Shown: one piece after another, positions 34,744 through 43,494 of the stretch
Layout: each line of letters begins with the position of its first letter
How positions within the stretch are numbered: the first letter of the stretch is position 1
Position numbers and translations under genes: made by a program
NCBI RefSeq assembly: GCF_000444875.1
Contig: NC_021985.1
Coordinates: 4,236,170 to 4,300,169 of the forward strand
Source: Streptomyces collinus Tu 365
GTDB lineage: Bacteria > Actinomycetota > Actinomycetes > Streptomycetales > Streptomycetaceae
Direction of reading: 5' to 3'
Length of the DNA: 64,000 bases
Notes under the pieces: model-generated
Database searches by the model: none
The model's input: only the letters and a program-made list of their open reading frames with translations
Told to the model about the DNA's origin: nothing

Positions 34744-37272
34744 ATGGCAACGACCACACCAGCCGGTGTGCGGGCTCACGCCAAGCACGGGGGAGGCGCA
34801 GGCCAGGCCCCGATGACGCACCGGCAGATCATGGAGGCCCTGTCCGGGCTGCTGCTCGGCATGTTCGTGGCGATCCTGTCGTCCACGATCGTCTCCAACG
34901 CCCTGCCGCACATCATCGGTGACCTCGGCGGCGGTCAGTCCGCCTACACCTGGGTGGTCACCGCCGCCCTGCTGTCGATGACCGCGGCCACTCCCCTGTG
35001 GGGCAAGCTCGCCGACCTGTACAGCAAGAAGGCGCTCGTCCAGATAGCCCTGATCATCTACGTGGTCGCCTCGATGGCGGCCGGCCTGTCGCAGAACCCC
35101 GGCATGCTGATCGCCTGCCGCGTGGTGCAGGGCATCGGCGTCGGCGGTCTGTCCGCCCTGGCGCAGATCGTCATGGCGGCGATGATCTCCCCGCGTGAGC
35201 GCGGCCGGTACTCCGGCTACCTGGGTGCCACCTTCGCCGTCGCCACCGTCGGCGGCCCGCTGCTCGGCGGTGTCATCACCGACACCTCCTGGCTGGGCTG
35301 GCGCTGGTGCTTCTACGTCGGTGTCCCCTTCGCGGTCATCGCCCTGATCGTGCTGCAGAAGACCCTGCACCTGCCCGTGGTCAAGCGCGAGGTCAAGGTC
35401 GACTGGGGCGGCGCGACCCTCATCTCCGCCGCCGTCTCCCTGCTCCTCATCTGGGTCACCTTCGCCGGTGACAAGTACGACTGGGTGTCCTGGCAGACGT
35501 ACACCATGGTCGGCGGCTCGATCCTGCTCGGCGCGCTCTTCGTGCTCGTCGAGTCGAAGGCCAGCGAGCCGATCATCCCGCTGCGCCTGTTCCGCAACCG
35601 CACCATCACGCTCGCGTCGCTGGCCTCGCTGTTCGTCGGTGTCGCGATGTTCACCGGCACCGTCTTCTTCAGCCAGTACTTCCAGCTCGCCCGCGACAAG
35701 TCCCCGACGATGTCCGGCGTCCTGACCATCCCGATGATCGGCGGCCTGTTCATCTCCTCGACCGTCTCGGGTCAGTTCATCACCCGCACCGGCCGCTGGA
35801 AGGCGTGGCTGGTCAGCGGTGGCGTCCTGGTGACGGCCGGCCTGGCGCTGCTCGGCGGCATCCGGTACGACACGGACTACTGGAAGATGGCCGTCTTCAT
35901 GGCCCTGCTGGGTCTCGGCATCGGCATGATGATGCAGAACCTGGTCCTCGCCACGCAGAACCAGGTGGCGCCCTCCGACCTCGGCTCGGCCAGCTCCACG
36001 GTCACCTTCTTCCGCTCCCTCGGCGGTGCGGTCGGCGTCTCGGCGCTGGGTGCGGTGATGTCCCGCCGGATCACGCACTACGTCCAGGACGGCATCTCCG
36101 CGCTGAGCCCGAAGTACCAGGCCGCGATGGCCGGCTCCGGCTCCACCGACAGCATCCCGGACATGAACACGCTGCCCAAGCCGATCCGGACGCTGCTGGA
36201 GAGCGCCTACGGCCACGGCATCGCCGACGTCTTCCTGATCGCGGCCGTCCTCGCCGCCGTCGCGTTCCTGATCACGCTGTTCATCAAGGAGGTCCCGCTG
36301 CGGACCAAGGGCGGTCTCGCCCAGGCCGCCGAGGGCGAGGCCCCGGTGACCGACCCGGCCGCCGCCCCGGCCGTCGCCGAGGCGCAGCAGGTCCCGGTCC
36401 AGGTCGCCGTCGCCGCCGAGACCGCGCCCGCGGCCACGGCTCCCGCGGCCGCCACGGCCACCGCCACGCAGCAACTGACCGCCGTCGCCTCGGCCGCCGG
36501 GTCCGGCGCCACCGGCACCCCGGTCCACGGCTTCGTCCGCGGCGCCGAGAGCGCCCCGGTCCCGCAGGCCGCGGTCACCCTGATCTCGCTGGCCGGCCGC
36601 CAGCTCGGCCGCGCGGTCGCCCAGGCCGACGGCTCCTACGCGGTGGACGCGCCGGGCACCGGCTCGTACGTGCTGATCGCCTCCGCCGACGGCTACCAGC
36701 CGCAGGCCTCCACGGTCGTGGTGGGCGAGGAGCCGCTGGCGTACGACATCCTGCTCAGCGGCACCAGCGGTCTGACCGGTGTGGTCCGGGCGGCCGGCAG
36801 CGCGCTGCCGGTCAAGGACGCCATGGTGATCGTCACCGATGTGCGCGGTGACCTGCTGGCCACCGCCGCCAGCGGCGAGCACGGCGAGTTCGCCTTCACC
36901 GAGCTGGTGCCGGGCACGGTGACCGTCGCCGTCAACGCGAGCGGCTTCCGGCCGCGCGCGCTGCCGGTCGAGGTCGCCACCACCGGGATCACCCGGATCG
37001 AGGTCGACCTGGACGCCGGCGCCCGGCTGCAGGGTGTCGTCCGGGCCCCGCACGGTCCGCTGGCCGACGCCCGCGTGACCCTGGTGGACCAGGCGGGCAA
37101 CGTGGTCGGCACGGCCACCACCGGGACGGACGGGGCGTACGCCTTCACCGACCTGGACACCGGCGAGTACACCGTCATCGCGACCGGCTACCCCCCGGTG
37201 GCCACCGCGCTGACCGTCGCCGGCGCCGGTGCCGACGACCACGACATCGCACTCGCCCACCCCGGCGAGTAG
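34744..37272 (+). CDS. DHA2-type MFS efflux pump with three C-terminal regulatory-like domains
   Basis: 842 residues, ATG 34744 with AAGGAAG upstream. The first 530 residues are a 14-TM drug:H+ antiporter (GLLLGMFVAILSSTIVSNAL, motif A GKLADLYSKKALVQIALIIY, ETLHLP-type loops, YTWVVTAALLSMTA). An Ala/Pro-rich linker (530-590) leads to three tandem carboxypeptidase-regulatory-like beta domains (about 594-675, 676-756, 757-840), each with G-x-V-R then a Y-x-F/Y-T-D/E-L-x-x-G-x-Y-x-V motif. Having these on an MFS pump is unusual. It lies in the marR operon. The next gene (YceI) starts with the same domain. Confidence 0.92.
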   Translation: MATTTPAGVRAHAKHGGGAGQAPMTHRQIMEALSGLLLGMFVAILSSTIVSNALPHIIGDLGGGQSAYTWVVTAALLSMTAATPLWGKLADLYSKKALVQIALIIYVVASMAAGLSQNPGMLIACRVVQGIGVGGLSALAQIVMAAMISPRERGRYSGYLGATFAVATVGGPLLGGVITDTSWLGWRWCFYVGVPFAVIALIVLQKTLHLPVVKREVKVDWGGATLISAAVSLLLIWVTFAGDKYDWVSWQTYTMVGGSILLGALFVLVESKASEPIIPLRLFRNRTITLASLASLFVGVAMFTGTVFFSQYFQLARDKSPTMSGVLTIPMIGGLFISSTVSGQFITRTGRWKAWLVSGGVLVTAGLALLGGIRYDTDYWKMAVFMALLGLGIGMMMQNLVLATQNQVAPSDLGSASSTVTFFRSLGGAVGVSALGAVMSRRITHYVQDGISALSPKYQAAMAGSGSTDSIPDMNTLPKPIRTLLESAYGHGIADVFLIAAVLAAVAFLITLFIKEVPLRTKGGLAQAAEGEAPVTDPAAAPAVAEAQQVPVQVAVAAETAPAATAPAAATATATQQLTAVASAAGSGATGTPVHGFVRGAESAPVPQAAVTLISLAGRQLGRAVAQADGSYAVDAPGTGSYVLIASADGYQPQASTVVVGEEPLAYDILLSGTSGLTGVVRAAGSALPVKDAMVIVTDVRGDLLATAASGEHGEFAFTELVPGTVTVAVNASGFRPRALPVEVATTGITRIEVDLDAGARLQGVVRAPHGPLADARVTLVDQAGNVVGTATTGTDGAYAFTDLDTGEYTVIATGYPPVATALTVAGAGADDHDIALAHPGE

Positions 37273-37374
37273 TTCGACCCACGGCCCGTGGCGCGTGCCG
37301 CTCCTGAGGTGCGGCGCGCGCCACGGGCCGGTTTCATTCGACCGATTTGTATGGCTTTCCAGGGAGAAAACGGG

Positions 37375-38196
37375 ATGGGACTGACCGCGAGGATCCGCAC
37401 CCGGGACGGATGGGCCGTGTCGCACGCGGTCGTCACGGTGACCGACATGACCGGTACGCAGGTGCTGCGCGCCGAGGCGGACCCCGAGGGCGCCGTACGG
37501 GACGGCACCGAGCTGGCACCGGGGGCGTACACCGTGATCGTGACCGCCGTCGGGTACGCGCCCGCCGCCTCCAGCGCGATCGTCACCGCCAGTGGACGGG
37601 CCGAGGTCGGGACGGTGACGCTGGCCCGGCAGGGCGGCGCCGAACTGCCGCCGCCCGGCCCCTGGACCATCGACCCGGCGCACTCCTCGGTCGCCGCCGT
37701 CGCCCAGCACCTGGGGATCTCCAGCGTGCACGGCCGGTTCACGGAGTTCGGGGGCACCATCGAGATCGCCCCCGACGACATCACCAAGTCCCGGGTGGAG
37801 GCGGTCATCCGGGCGGCCTCCGTCGACACCGGCAACGGCATGCGCGACACGCACCTGCGCTCCGGCGACTTCCTCGACGTCGAGCGGCACCCGGAGATCA
37901 CCTACCGCTCCACCGGCCTGGCCCAGGCGGGCCCGGACCGCTGGACGGTCCACGGCGAACTGGCCATGCACGGGGTGGTGCGCCCGGTCGACCTCGACCT
38001 GGCCTACCTCGGCACCGGCGCCGACCCGTGGGGCGGCACCCGCGCCGCCTTCCGCGCCACCACCGAACTGCACCGCGAGGACTTCGCGATGAACTACAAC
38101 CAGGTCCTCCAGGCGGGTATCGCCGCCATCGGCACGACGCTCAGGATCGAGCTGGACGTGCAGGCCGTCCAGGGCGAGTCACTGCCCGCCGCCTGA
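37375..38196 (+). CDS. YceI family protein with N-terminal carboxypeptidase-regulatory-like domain
   Basis: 273 residues from ATG 37375, with AGGGAG 8 bp upstream. Residues 1-85 are one carboxypeptidase-regulatory-like domain (GWAVSHAVVTVTDMTGTQVL, TELAPGAYTVIVTAVGYAPA), closely like those fused to the pump. Residues 95-265 are the YceI lipocalin-like barrel: WTIDPAHSSVAAVAQHLGIS, VHGRFTEFGGTIEIAPDDI, SGDFLDVERHPEITYRSTGL, MHGVVRPVDLDLAYL. YceI proteins bind long isoprenoids or other lipids. No signal peptide is seen. It is 102 bp behind the MFS gene. Its end overlaps the convergent ANTAR gene by 18 bp. Confidence 0.9.
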   Translation: MGLTARIRTRDGWAVSHAVVTVTDMTGTQVLRAEADPEGAVRDGTELAPGAYTVIVTAVGYAPAASSAIVTASGRAEVGTVTLARQGGAELPPPGPWTIDPAHSSVAAVAQHLGISSVHGRFTEFGGTIEIAPDDITKSRVEAVIRAASVDTGNGMRDTHLRSGDFLDVERHPEITYRSTGLAQAGPDRWTVHGELAMHGVVRPVDLDLAYLGTGADPWGGTRAAFRATTELHREDFAMNYNQVLQAGIAAIGTTLRIELDVQAVQGESLPAA

Positions 38197-38883
38197 CGGC
38201 GCCCGGCCCGCGGCCCGGGCCACCAGACGGGCGCACAGGTCACGCAGTTTGACGTTGCGGTCCTGGGAGGCCCGCACGAGGCGGCGCATCGCCGCCTCGG
38301 CGTCCAGCCGCTCCCGCGCCATGACGATGCCGACGGCCTGGTCGATCACGCTGCGGGAGAGCAGCGCGAGCCGTATGTCGGCGGCGGAGGAGCGCTCGCG
38401 CTCGACGCGCAGCGCGGTGTCCACCGCGCCGCCGACCCGGGCCGCCAGGTCGCGGGCCGGCGCCCGGTCCGCGCCGAGCGCGCCCGGCACGGTGCCGTAC
38501 AGGTTGAGCGCGGCGCCCGCCTCGCCCTCGACGTCCAGCGGCAGCGCCAGCACACAGCGCACCCCGGTGGACAGGGCGTACGCCGTGTACTGCGGCCAGC
38601 GCGTCTCCTCGGCCAGGTCGGGCGCGTACTGCTCCTCGCGGGTCTCTGCCGCGTCGACGCACGGGCCCGAGCCGTTCTCGTACTGCCGCTGGTCGAGGCC
38701 GCCGATCAGCGTCCCGCTCCCGGCGAGCGTCAGCAGCCGGTCGGACCGGCTCACCGTGATGCTGCACGCGGCGGCGCCGGGCATCTCGCCCACCGCGCGG
38801 TCGGTCAGGTCGCGCAGCAGCGTGTCCAGTCCGCCGCCGCGCGCCATGACCTGTTCCAGGGCCTCCGACGTGTCGGGTCTCAT
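38179..38883 (-). CDS. GAF-ANTAR domain protein
   Basis: 234 residues. GAF domain (about 20-160: MPGAAACSITVSRSDRLLTL, TGVRCVLALPLDVEGEAGAA) followed by an ANTAR RNA-binding domain (170-225: LLSRSVIDQAVGIVMARERL, DAEAAMRRLVRASQDRNVKL). Such proteins prevent transcription termination by binding paired hexaloop RNA hairpins. A second similar gene is 41 bp downstream in genome order on the same strand, so both are possibly one operon. Last 18 bp overlap yceI. Confidence 0.92.
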   Translation of the reverse strand: MRPDTSEALEQVMARGGGLDTLLRDLTDRAVGEMPGAAACSITVSRSDRLLTLAGSGTLIGGLDQRQYENGSGPCVDAAETREEQYAPDLAEETRWPQYTAYALSTGVRCVLALPLDVEGEAGAALNLYGTVPGALGADRAPARDLAARVGGAVDTALRVERERSSAADIRLALLSRSVIDQAVGIVMARERLDAEAAMRRLVRASQDRNVKLRDLCARLVARAAGRAPSGGGQ

Positions 38884-38924
38884 GCCCTACGGGTATCCCG
38901 GCAGCGGCCGCCGATGCAGACGGG

Positions 38925-39611
38925 CTATCCGTCGGCCGACCGGACGATGCGCCGGGCCAGGTCGCGGAGCTTGGTGTTCTCCCGCTGGGAGGCGCGGACC
39001 AGGCTCTCGAAGGCGGCCGCCGCGTCGATGTCGAGCCGCTCCATGAGGATGCCGGTGGCCTGGCCGATGAGGTCCCGGGTGTGCATGGCCTCGGTGAGCT
39101 GCTCCCGGACCGTCACCGAGTTCAGGGCGAGGCTGACATGGGTGGTGAGGAGGCGGCCGAGCCGGGTGGCGGTCTCGTCGAAGGCGTGCGGATCACGGGA
39201 GTAGGCCGTCAGGGCGGTGAGCCGGCGCTTGTCCGAGCGCAGCCGCATGGACAGCACCGAGCGCAGCCCGTGCCCGGACAGCGCGCCCTGGCCGGGCGTG
39301 CCGTTGCCGTCCGCGACCCGCACCACGGGCGAGGTCCACAGCTTCTCCCAGTGCGGCAGCCCCGGGTTCTCCGCGTCCCGCACCACCTCGTCGGTCCAGG
39401 CGACCGTGCGCAGGTTCTCGCCCCGCTCCAGTTCGCTGACACCGGCGTGCTCGGCGCCGGGCAGCAGATGCACGGCCAGCCGGACGGCGGCGCTGAGCGT
39501 GGCCTGCGGAGTGGTGGTCTCGTGCAGCTGACGAGCCGCCACCGTGAGCGCTTCGGCCAGCTCCAGGCCGTCCGAAAAGCGCTCGAGATCGGAAATGTCA
39601 GACGAAGCCAC
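38925..39611 (-). CDS. GAF-ANTAR domain protein
   Basis: 228 residues from GTG 39609-39611, chosen because GAGAGG lies 6 bp upstream; an in-frame GTG at 39632 has no such site. The GAF part covers about 20-150 (TLSAAVRLAVHLLPGAEHAG, GLRSVLSMRLRSDKRRLTAL) and ANTAR 165-222 (TRDLIGQATGILMERLDIDA, AAFESLVRASQRENTKLRDL). Paralogue of the next gene on this strand, 41 bp away. Signals sensed by GAF are unknown. Confidence 0.92.
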   Translation of the reverse strand: MASSDISDLERFSDGLELAEALTVAARQLHETTTPQATLSAAVRLAVHLLPGAEHAGVSELERGENLRTVAWTDEVVRDAENPGLPHWEKLWTSPVVRVADGNGTPGQGALSGHGLRSVLSMRLRSDKRRLTALTAYSRDPHAFDETATRLGRLLTTHVSLALNSVTVREQLTEAMHTRDLIGQATGILMERLDIDAAAAFESLVRASQRENTKLRDLARRIVRSADG

Positions 39612-39844
39612 CACGAACCTCTCGGATGACACGGCCCTGCGGCCATGCTCAGGAGAGCTCCGCAGCACATTCCCGACTGCGAGCACACGACAGCTGATTA
39701 TTTTAGCTGCCCCATTGCGGTGAGGTGATGCCCGACCGGCGCCGGACCACCGGCCCCGCCCGCGGCCCCGCGTCACGCCGACATCCCGAGCGTGTGCCCA
39801 GCAGGGTCAGGCTGAGCGGGCCCGGTGCGATCTAGGCTGCGCCC

Positions 39845-40315
39845 ATGGCACCCAACATCGCGACGAACATCCGTGTGTCCCTGGACGAACTGCTGGACTT
39901 CGTACGCCCCCGCCACCACGCGATCCTGCTCACCCGCCGTGCCGACGGCGGCCCGCAGGGCTCCCCGCTGACCTGCGGGGTCGACGACTCGGGCCGGATC
40001 GTGGTCTCCACCTACCCGGAGCGCGCGAAGACCCGCAACGCCAAGCGCGACCCCCGGGTCACCCTCATCGTCCTGAGCGACGACTGGAACGGCCCCTGGG
40101 TCCAGATCGACGGCACGGCCGAGGTGGTCGACAGCCCCGACTCGGTGGAGCCGCTGGTCGAGTACTTCCGGAACATCGCCGGTGAGCACCCGGACTGGGA
40201 CGAGTACCGCGCGGCCATGGTCAAGCAGGGAAAGTCGATCATCCGGGTGACCCCGGAACGCTGGGGACCGGTGGCGACCGGCGGCTTCCCGGCCCGGCTG
40301 GCCGGCGACGGGTAG
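39845..40315 (+). CDS. PPOX-class F420-dependent oxidoreductase
   Basis: 156 residues: LDFVRPRHHAILLTRRADGG, GQGSPL-like PQGSPLTCGVDDSGRIVVST, AKTRNAKRDPRVTLIVLSDD and WVQIDGTAEVVDSPDSVEPL. This is the split-barrel flavin/deazaflavin fold (TIGR03618 group) that reduces substrates with F420H2. It is divergent from the second ANTAR gene and convergent with the TetR gene, 7 bp apart. Confidence 0.92.
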   Translation: MAPNIATNIRVSLDELLDFVRPRHHAILLTRRADGGPQGSPLTCGVDDSGRIVVSTYPERAKTRNAKRDPRVTLIVLSDDWNGPWVQIDGTAEVVDSPDSVEPLVEYFRNIAGEHPDWDEYRAAMVKQGKSIIRVTPERWGPVATGGFPARLAGDG

Positions 40316-40322
40316 AGCCGGG

Positions 40323-41078
40323 TCAGCCGCGGGCGACCATCGCCTCGATGCCGGCCACCAGCAGGTCGAGGGCGAAGGCGAAGTCGCGGTCCATCATCTC
40401 CGCGACCGTGTCACCGCCGCGGGCGTCCCTGATCTCCTGGGACTCCTGGAGGTGGTCCGCGGCCCCCGGGTGCCGCCGGGCGGCGTCCATGGCCCGCTGG
40501 TAGTAGTCGTCCGGGGTCAGACCCGAGTCGGCGACGCGGGACAGGAACTGGCCCTCCAGCGTGCCGTAGCCGTAGACGAACTGGAAGACGGCGGAGATGG
40601 CGCCGGTCACCCGTGGTGCGGGCAGCCCGGCCCGGCGGACCACGCGCTGCACGCCGCGGGAGAACGCGAGCGCGTGGGGGCCGATGTTCAGGTACCGGCC
40701 GGCCAGCGGCGACAGCCAGGGATGACGGACCAGCAGTTCCCGGTACCCGGTGGCCAGCTCCCGCAGTTCGGCCCGCCAGTCGGCGCCGTCCCGCTCCCCG
40801 GGCGGCCGCAGCTCGCCGTAGGCCGCGTCCAGGGCGAGTTCGAGCAGGTCGTCCTTGGTGTCCACGTACCAGTACAGGGACATCGCGGTGACGTTCAGCG
40901 CGGCGGCCAGCCGCCGCATGGAGAACCCCGCCAGCCCGCCGGCGTCCAGCAGCCGCACGCTCTCGGCGGTGATCCGCTCCCGGTCGAGCCCCGAGGGCTG
41001 CGCGCTGCGCCCGCCGCGCCGCTCCCTCCGCTCCAGCCAGACGCTCTCCCGCGCCGCCCCAGCACCAGCCTTCGCCAC
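40323..41078 (-). CDS. TetR-family regulator (TetR_C tetracycline-type)
   Basis: 251 residues from GTG 41076-41078 with AGGGG 7 bp upstream. N-terminal HTH: ITAESVRLLDAGGLAGFSMR, RLAAALNVTAMSLYWYVDTK. The C-terminal portion (HPWLSPLAGRYLNIGPHALA, YGTLEGQFLSRVADSG) fits TetR_C_1. No obvious efflux gene is divergent; the next gene upstream is a glycosyltransferase reading the same way. Target unknown. Confidence 0.9.
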   Translation of the reverse strand: MAKAGAGAARESVWLERRERRGGRSAQPSGLDRERITAESVRLLDAGGLAGFSMRRLAAALNVTAMSLYWYVDTKDDLLELALDAAYGELRPPGERDGADWRAELRELATGYRELLVRHPWLSPLAGRYLNIGPHALAFSRGVQRVVRRAGLPAPRVTGAISAVFQFVYGYGTLEGQFLSRVADSGLTPDDYYQRAMDAARRHPGAADHLQESQEIRDARGGDTVAEMMDRDFAFALDLLVAGIEAMVARG

Positions 41079-41283
41079 CGACGCACCCCTCTCGAACTCC
41101 GGCCCCGTCCCGGGGACGCCAGGCGCGCGGGCCGTCCCGGAAGCGCGGCGAACTGCGCGATCCACCACATACCCCATGGGCCGCGCGCCTACCCCGCCCG
41201 GCTCCGGACACGGGGAGGGCGGTGGCCTTCCGGCCACCGCCTACCCCGTCCGTGCCGCTCGCGGGCCGGTGCTCGGCCGCGCG

Positions 41284-43494
41284 TCAGCCGCCCGCCTTCC
41301 GGGTGAGGTCGTAGAAGGTCGCCGAACCGGCCGTCACCTTCCTGAAGTTGCTCTGCACCCAGGAGCTGATCTCCGAGCCCGAACCGCTGCCTCCCCTACC
41401 GCCACCCATACCGCCGCCGGCGATGAAGTAATGGATCCTCCCTTGCGCCACGTACTTCTTGAACCGGGCCAGGGTCGGGGACGGGTCGGTGCCGTTGAAG
41501 CCGCCGATCGCCATCACCGGGGAGCCGGTGGCGAGCTGGTAACTCGCCGCGTTCTGCGAGCCGATGGAGGCCGCGACCCAGGTGTAGTCACCCGCGTCCG
41601 TCTCCAGCAGCTTCCTGGCCGCGGAGCCGACGTGCGCGCCGTCCAGCAGGCCGCCTGCACCGCCACCGCGCGCCCGGCCGCCCTCGCCCACCGTGCCGCC
41701 GCCGGGGAAGCCGCCGCCCGGGAAGCCGTTCCCGTTCTGCCGGCCCGGTTGGCCCGGCTGGTTCTGGCCCTGGGCGCCGCCGTTCTGCCCCGGCATGCCG
41801 CCGCCCGGGAAGCCCTGTCCTTGTCCTTGTCCCTGACCCCGGCCTTGTCCCTGGCCCGGCATGCCGCCGCCGAAGCCGCCGCGTGCGCCGTCGCCCGTCC
41901 GGCCGCCCGGACCGCCCGGACCGCCGAAGCCCATCGTGCTCGCGCCCGCCGGGCCGGCCGTCGGGATGGAGCCGGTGTGCGCGGAGTTCACCGTGCTGAG
42001 CGTGTACGCCGTCGGGCCGGCCAGCGCGGCCAGCAGGCCCACCGCCGCCGCGCCGAGCGCGAGCCGCCGGGTGAGCCGGCCGGCGAAGACCAGACCGAGC
42101 GCGGCCACCAGCCCGCCGACCAGGACCAGCCACTTCAGCCAGGGCAGATAGCCGGGGGTGCGGTTCAGCAGCACGTAGCCCCAGGCGGCCGCGGCCACCA
42201 CGGCGCCCGCGAGGGTGATCGACGCCCAGGTCCTCGCGCGCTTCTCCCACAGCAGCCCGGCGCCCATGCCGGTGACGGCCGCGACGTAGGGCGCGAGGGC
42301 CACCGTGTAGTACTGGTGGAAGATGCCCGCCATGTAGCTGAAGACCACCATGGTGATCAGCAGCGAGCCGCCCCACACCAGGAACGAGGCGCGCGTGACG
42401 GACGCACGCCGGGCCCGGCGGGTCGCCCACAGGCCCGCGGCCAGCAGGATCAGCGCGGCCGGGATCAGCCACGAGATCTGGCTGCCGATCTCGGAGCCGA
42501 ACATCCGGTCCCAGCCGGTGGAGCCCCAGCGCCCGGCGCCGTTGCCGCCACCGCCGCCGCCGACGCTGCCCGTCTCGTCACCGCTGATCCGGCCGAGGCC
42601 GTTGTAGCCGAAGGTCAGCTCCAGGAAGCTGTTGTTCTGCGAACCGCCGACATAGGGGCGCGAGGAGGCCGGCCACAGCTCGACGACCGCGACCCACCAG
42701 CCGCCGGCCACGACGAGCGCGACGGTCGCGAGGCCGAGCTGCGCCAGCCGCCTGCGCAGCCGCACCGGACCGCAGACGGCGTACACGACCGCCAGCGGCG
42801 GCAGGATCAGGAACGCCTGGAGCGTCTTGGCGAGGAACGCGAAGCCGATCGCGACCCCCGCCCCCACCAGCCACCGGGTCCGGCCGTCCTCCACGGCCCG
42901 TACGACGAAGTAGCAGGCCAGCGACATCAGCAGGGCCAGCAGGGCGTCCGGGTTGTTGAAGCGGAACATGAGCGCCGCGACCGGCGTGAGCGCCAGCACC
43001 GCGCCCGCGACCAGACCGGCGACAGGGCTGAACCGGCGCCGTACGGCCGCGTACACGACCGCCACCGTGCCGACGCCCATGAGGACCTGGGGCGTGAGGA
43101 TCGCCCACGAGTTCAGGCCGAAGACCCTGACCGACAGCTCCATCGGCCACATGAAGGCCGAGGGCTTGTCGACGGTGATGGCGTTGCCCCCGTCGAGCGA
43201 GCCGAAGAAGAACGCCTTCCAGGACGTGCTGCCCGCCTGGACGGCCGCCGAGTAGAAGGAGTTCGCCCAGCCCGAGGCGCTCAGGCCGCAGAGGTAGGTG
43301 CCGAGGGTGAGGAGCAGCAGGCCGAGGAAGGCCGGGCGGGCCCAGCGCGGGTCCTCGGGCCGGCCGCGCCACAGCCTGCCCGGCAGACCCTGCCGGGGCG
43401 CGCCGGGCCCGGGGGCCTCGGCGGGAGCCGTGGTCGGCGGGCCCCAGGCGGCGGGTGCGCCGTGTGCCCCGGTCCGGTCGTGGTCGGTGGTCAT
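41284..43494 (-). CDS. Glycosyltransferase family 39 (ArnT/PMT-like) membrane protein
   Basis: 736 residues from ATG 43492-43494. About 12 TM helices with the family motif KAFFFGSLDGGNAITVDKPS (acidic catalytic loop and T-V-D-K-P-S), ILTPQVLMGVGTVAVVYAAV and NNPDALLALLMSLACYFVVR. A Gly/Pro/Gln-rich stretch (about 555-640: GQGQGRGQGQGQGQGF) sits in an outer loop, followed by a soluble C-domain (YTWVAASIGSQNAASYQLAT). It overlaps the upstream GT2-GtrA gene by 4 bp and acts with it: GT2 charges a polyprenyl lipid with sugar and this enzyme transfers it outside the membrane to an acceptor. Confidence 0.93.
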   Translation of the reverse strand: MTTDHDRTGAHGAPAAWGPPTTAPAEAPGPGAPRQGLPGRLWRGRPEDPRWARPAFLGLLLLTLGTYLCGLSASGWANSFYSAAVQAGSTSWKAFFFGSLDGGNAITVDKPSAFMWPMELSVRVFGLNSWAILTPQVLMGVGTVAVVYAAVRRRFSPVAGLVAGAVLALTPVAALMFRFNNPDALLALLMSLACYFVVRAVEDGRTRWLVGAGVAIGFAFLAKTLQAFLILPPLAVVYAVCGPVRLRRRLAQLGLATVALVVAGGWWVAVVELWPASSRPYVGGSQNNSFLELTFGYNGLGRISGDETGSVGGGGGGNGAGRWGSTGWDRMFGSEIGSQISWLIPAALILLAAGLWATRRARRASVTRASFLVWGGSLLITMVVFSYMAGIFHQYYTVALAPYVAAVTGMGAGLLWEKRARTWASITLAGAVVAAAAWGYVLLNRTPGYLPWLKWLVLVGGLVAALGLVFAGRLTRRLALGAAAVGLLAALAGPTAYTLSTVNSAHTGSIPTAGPAGASTMGFGGPGGPGGRTGDGARGGFGGGMPGQGQGRGQGQGQGQGFPGGGMPGQNGGAQGQNQPGQPGRQNGNGFPGGGFPGGGTVGEGGRARGGGAGGLLDGAHVGSAARKLLETDAGDYTWVAASIGSQNAASYQLATGSPVMAIGGFNGTDPSPTLARFKKYVAQGRIHYFIAGGGMGGGRGGSGSGSEISSWVQSNFRKVTAGSATFYDLTRKAGG

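Noticed and set aside
34615..38073. Very long open frame on the minus strand opposite the MFS and YceI genes
   Set aside because: Composition is His/Gly/Arg/Asp/Gln-rich, typical for the antisense of a GC-rich gene; no known domain, and the plus strand carries complete families.
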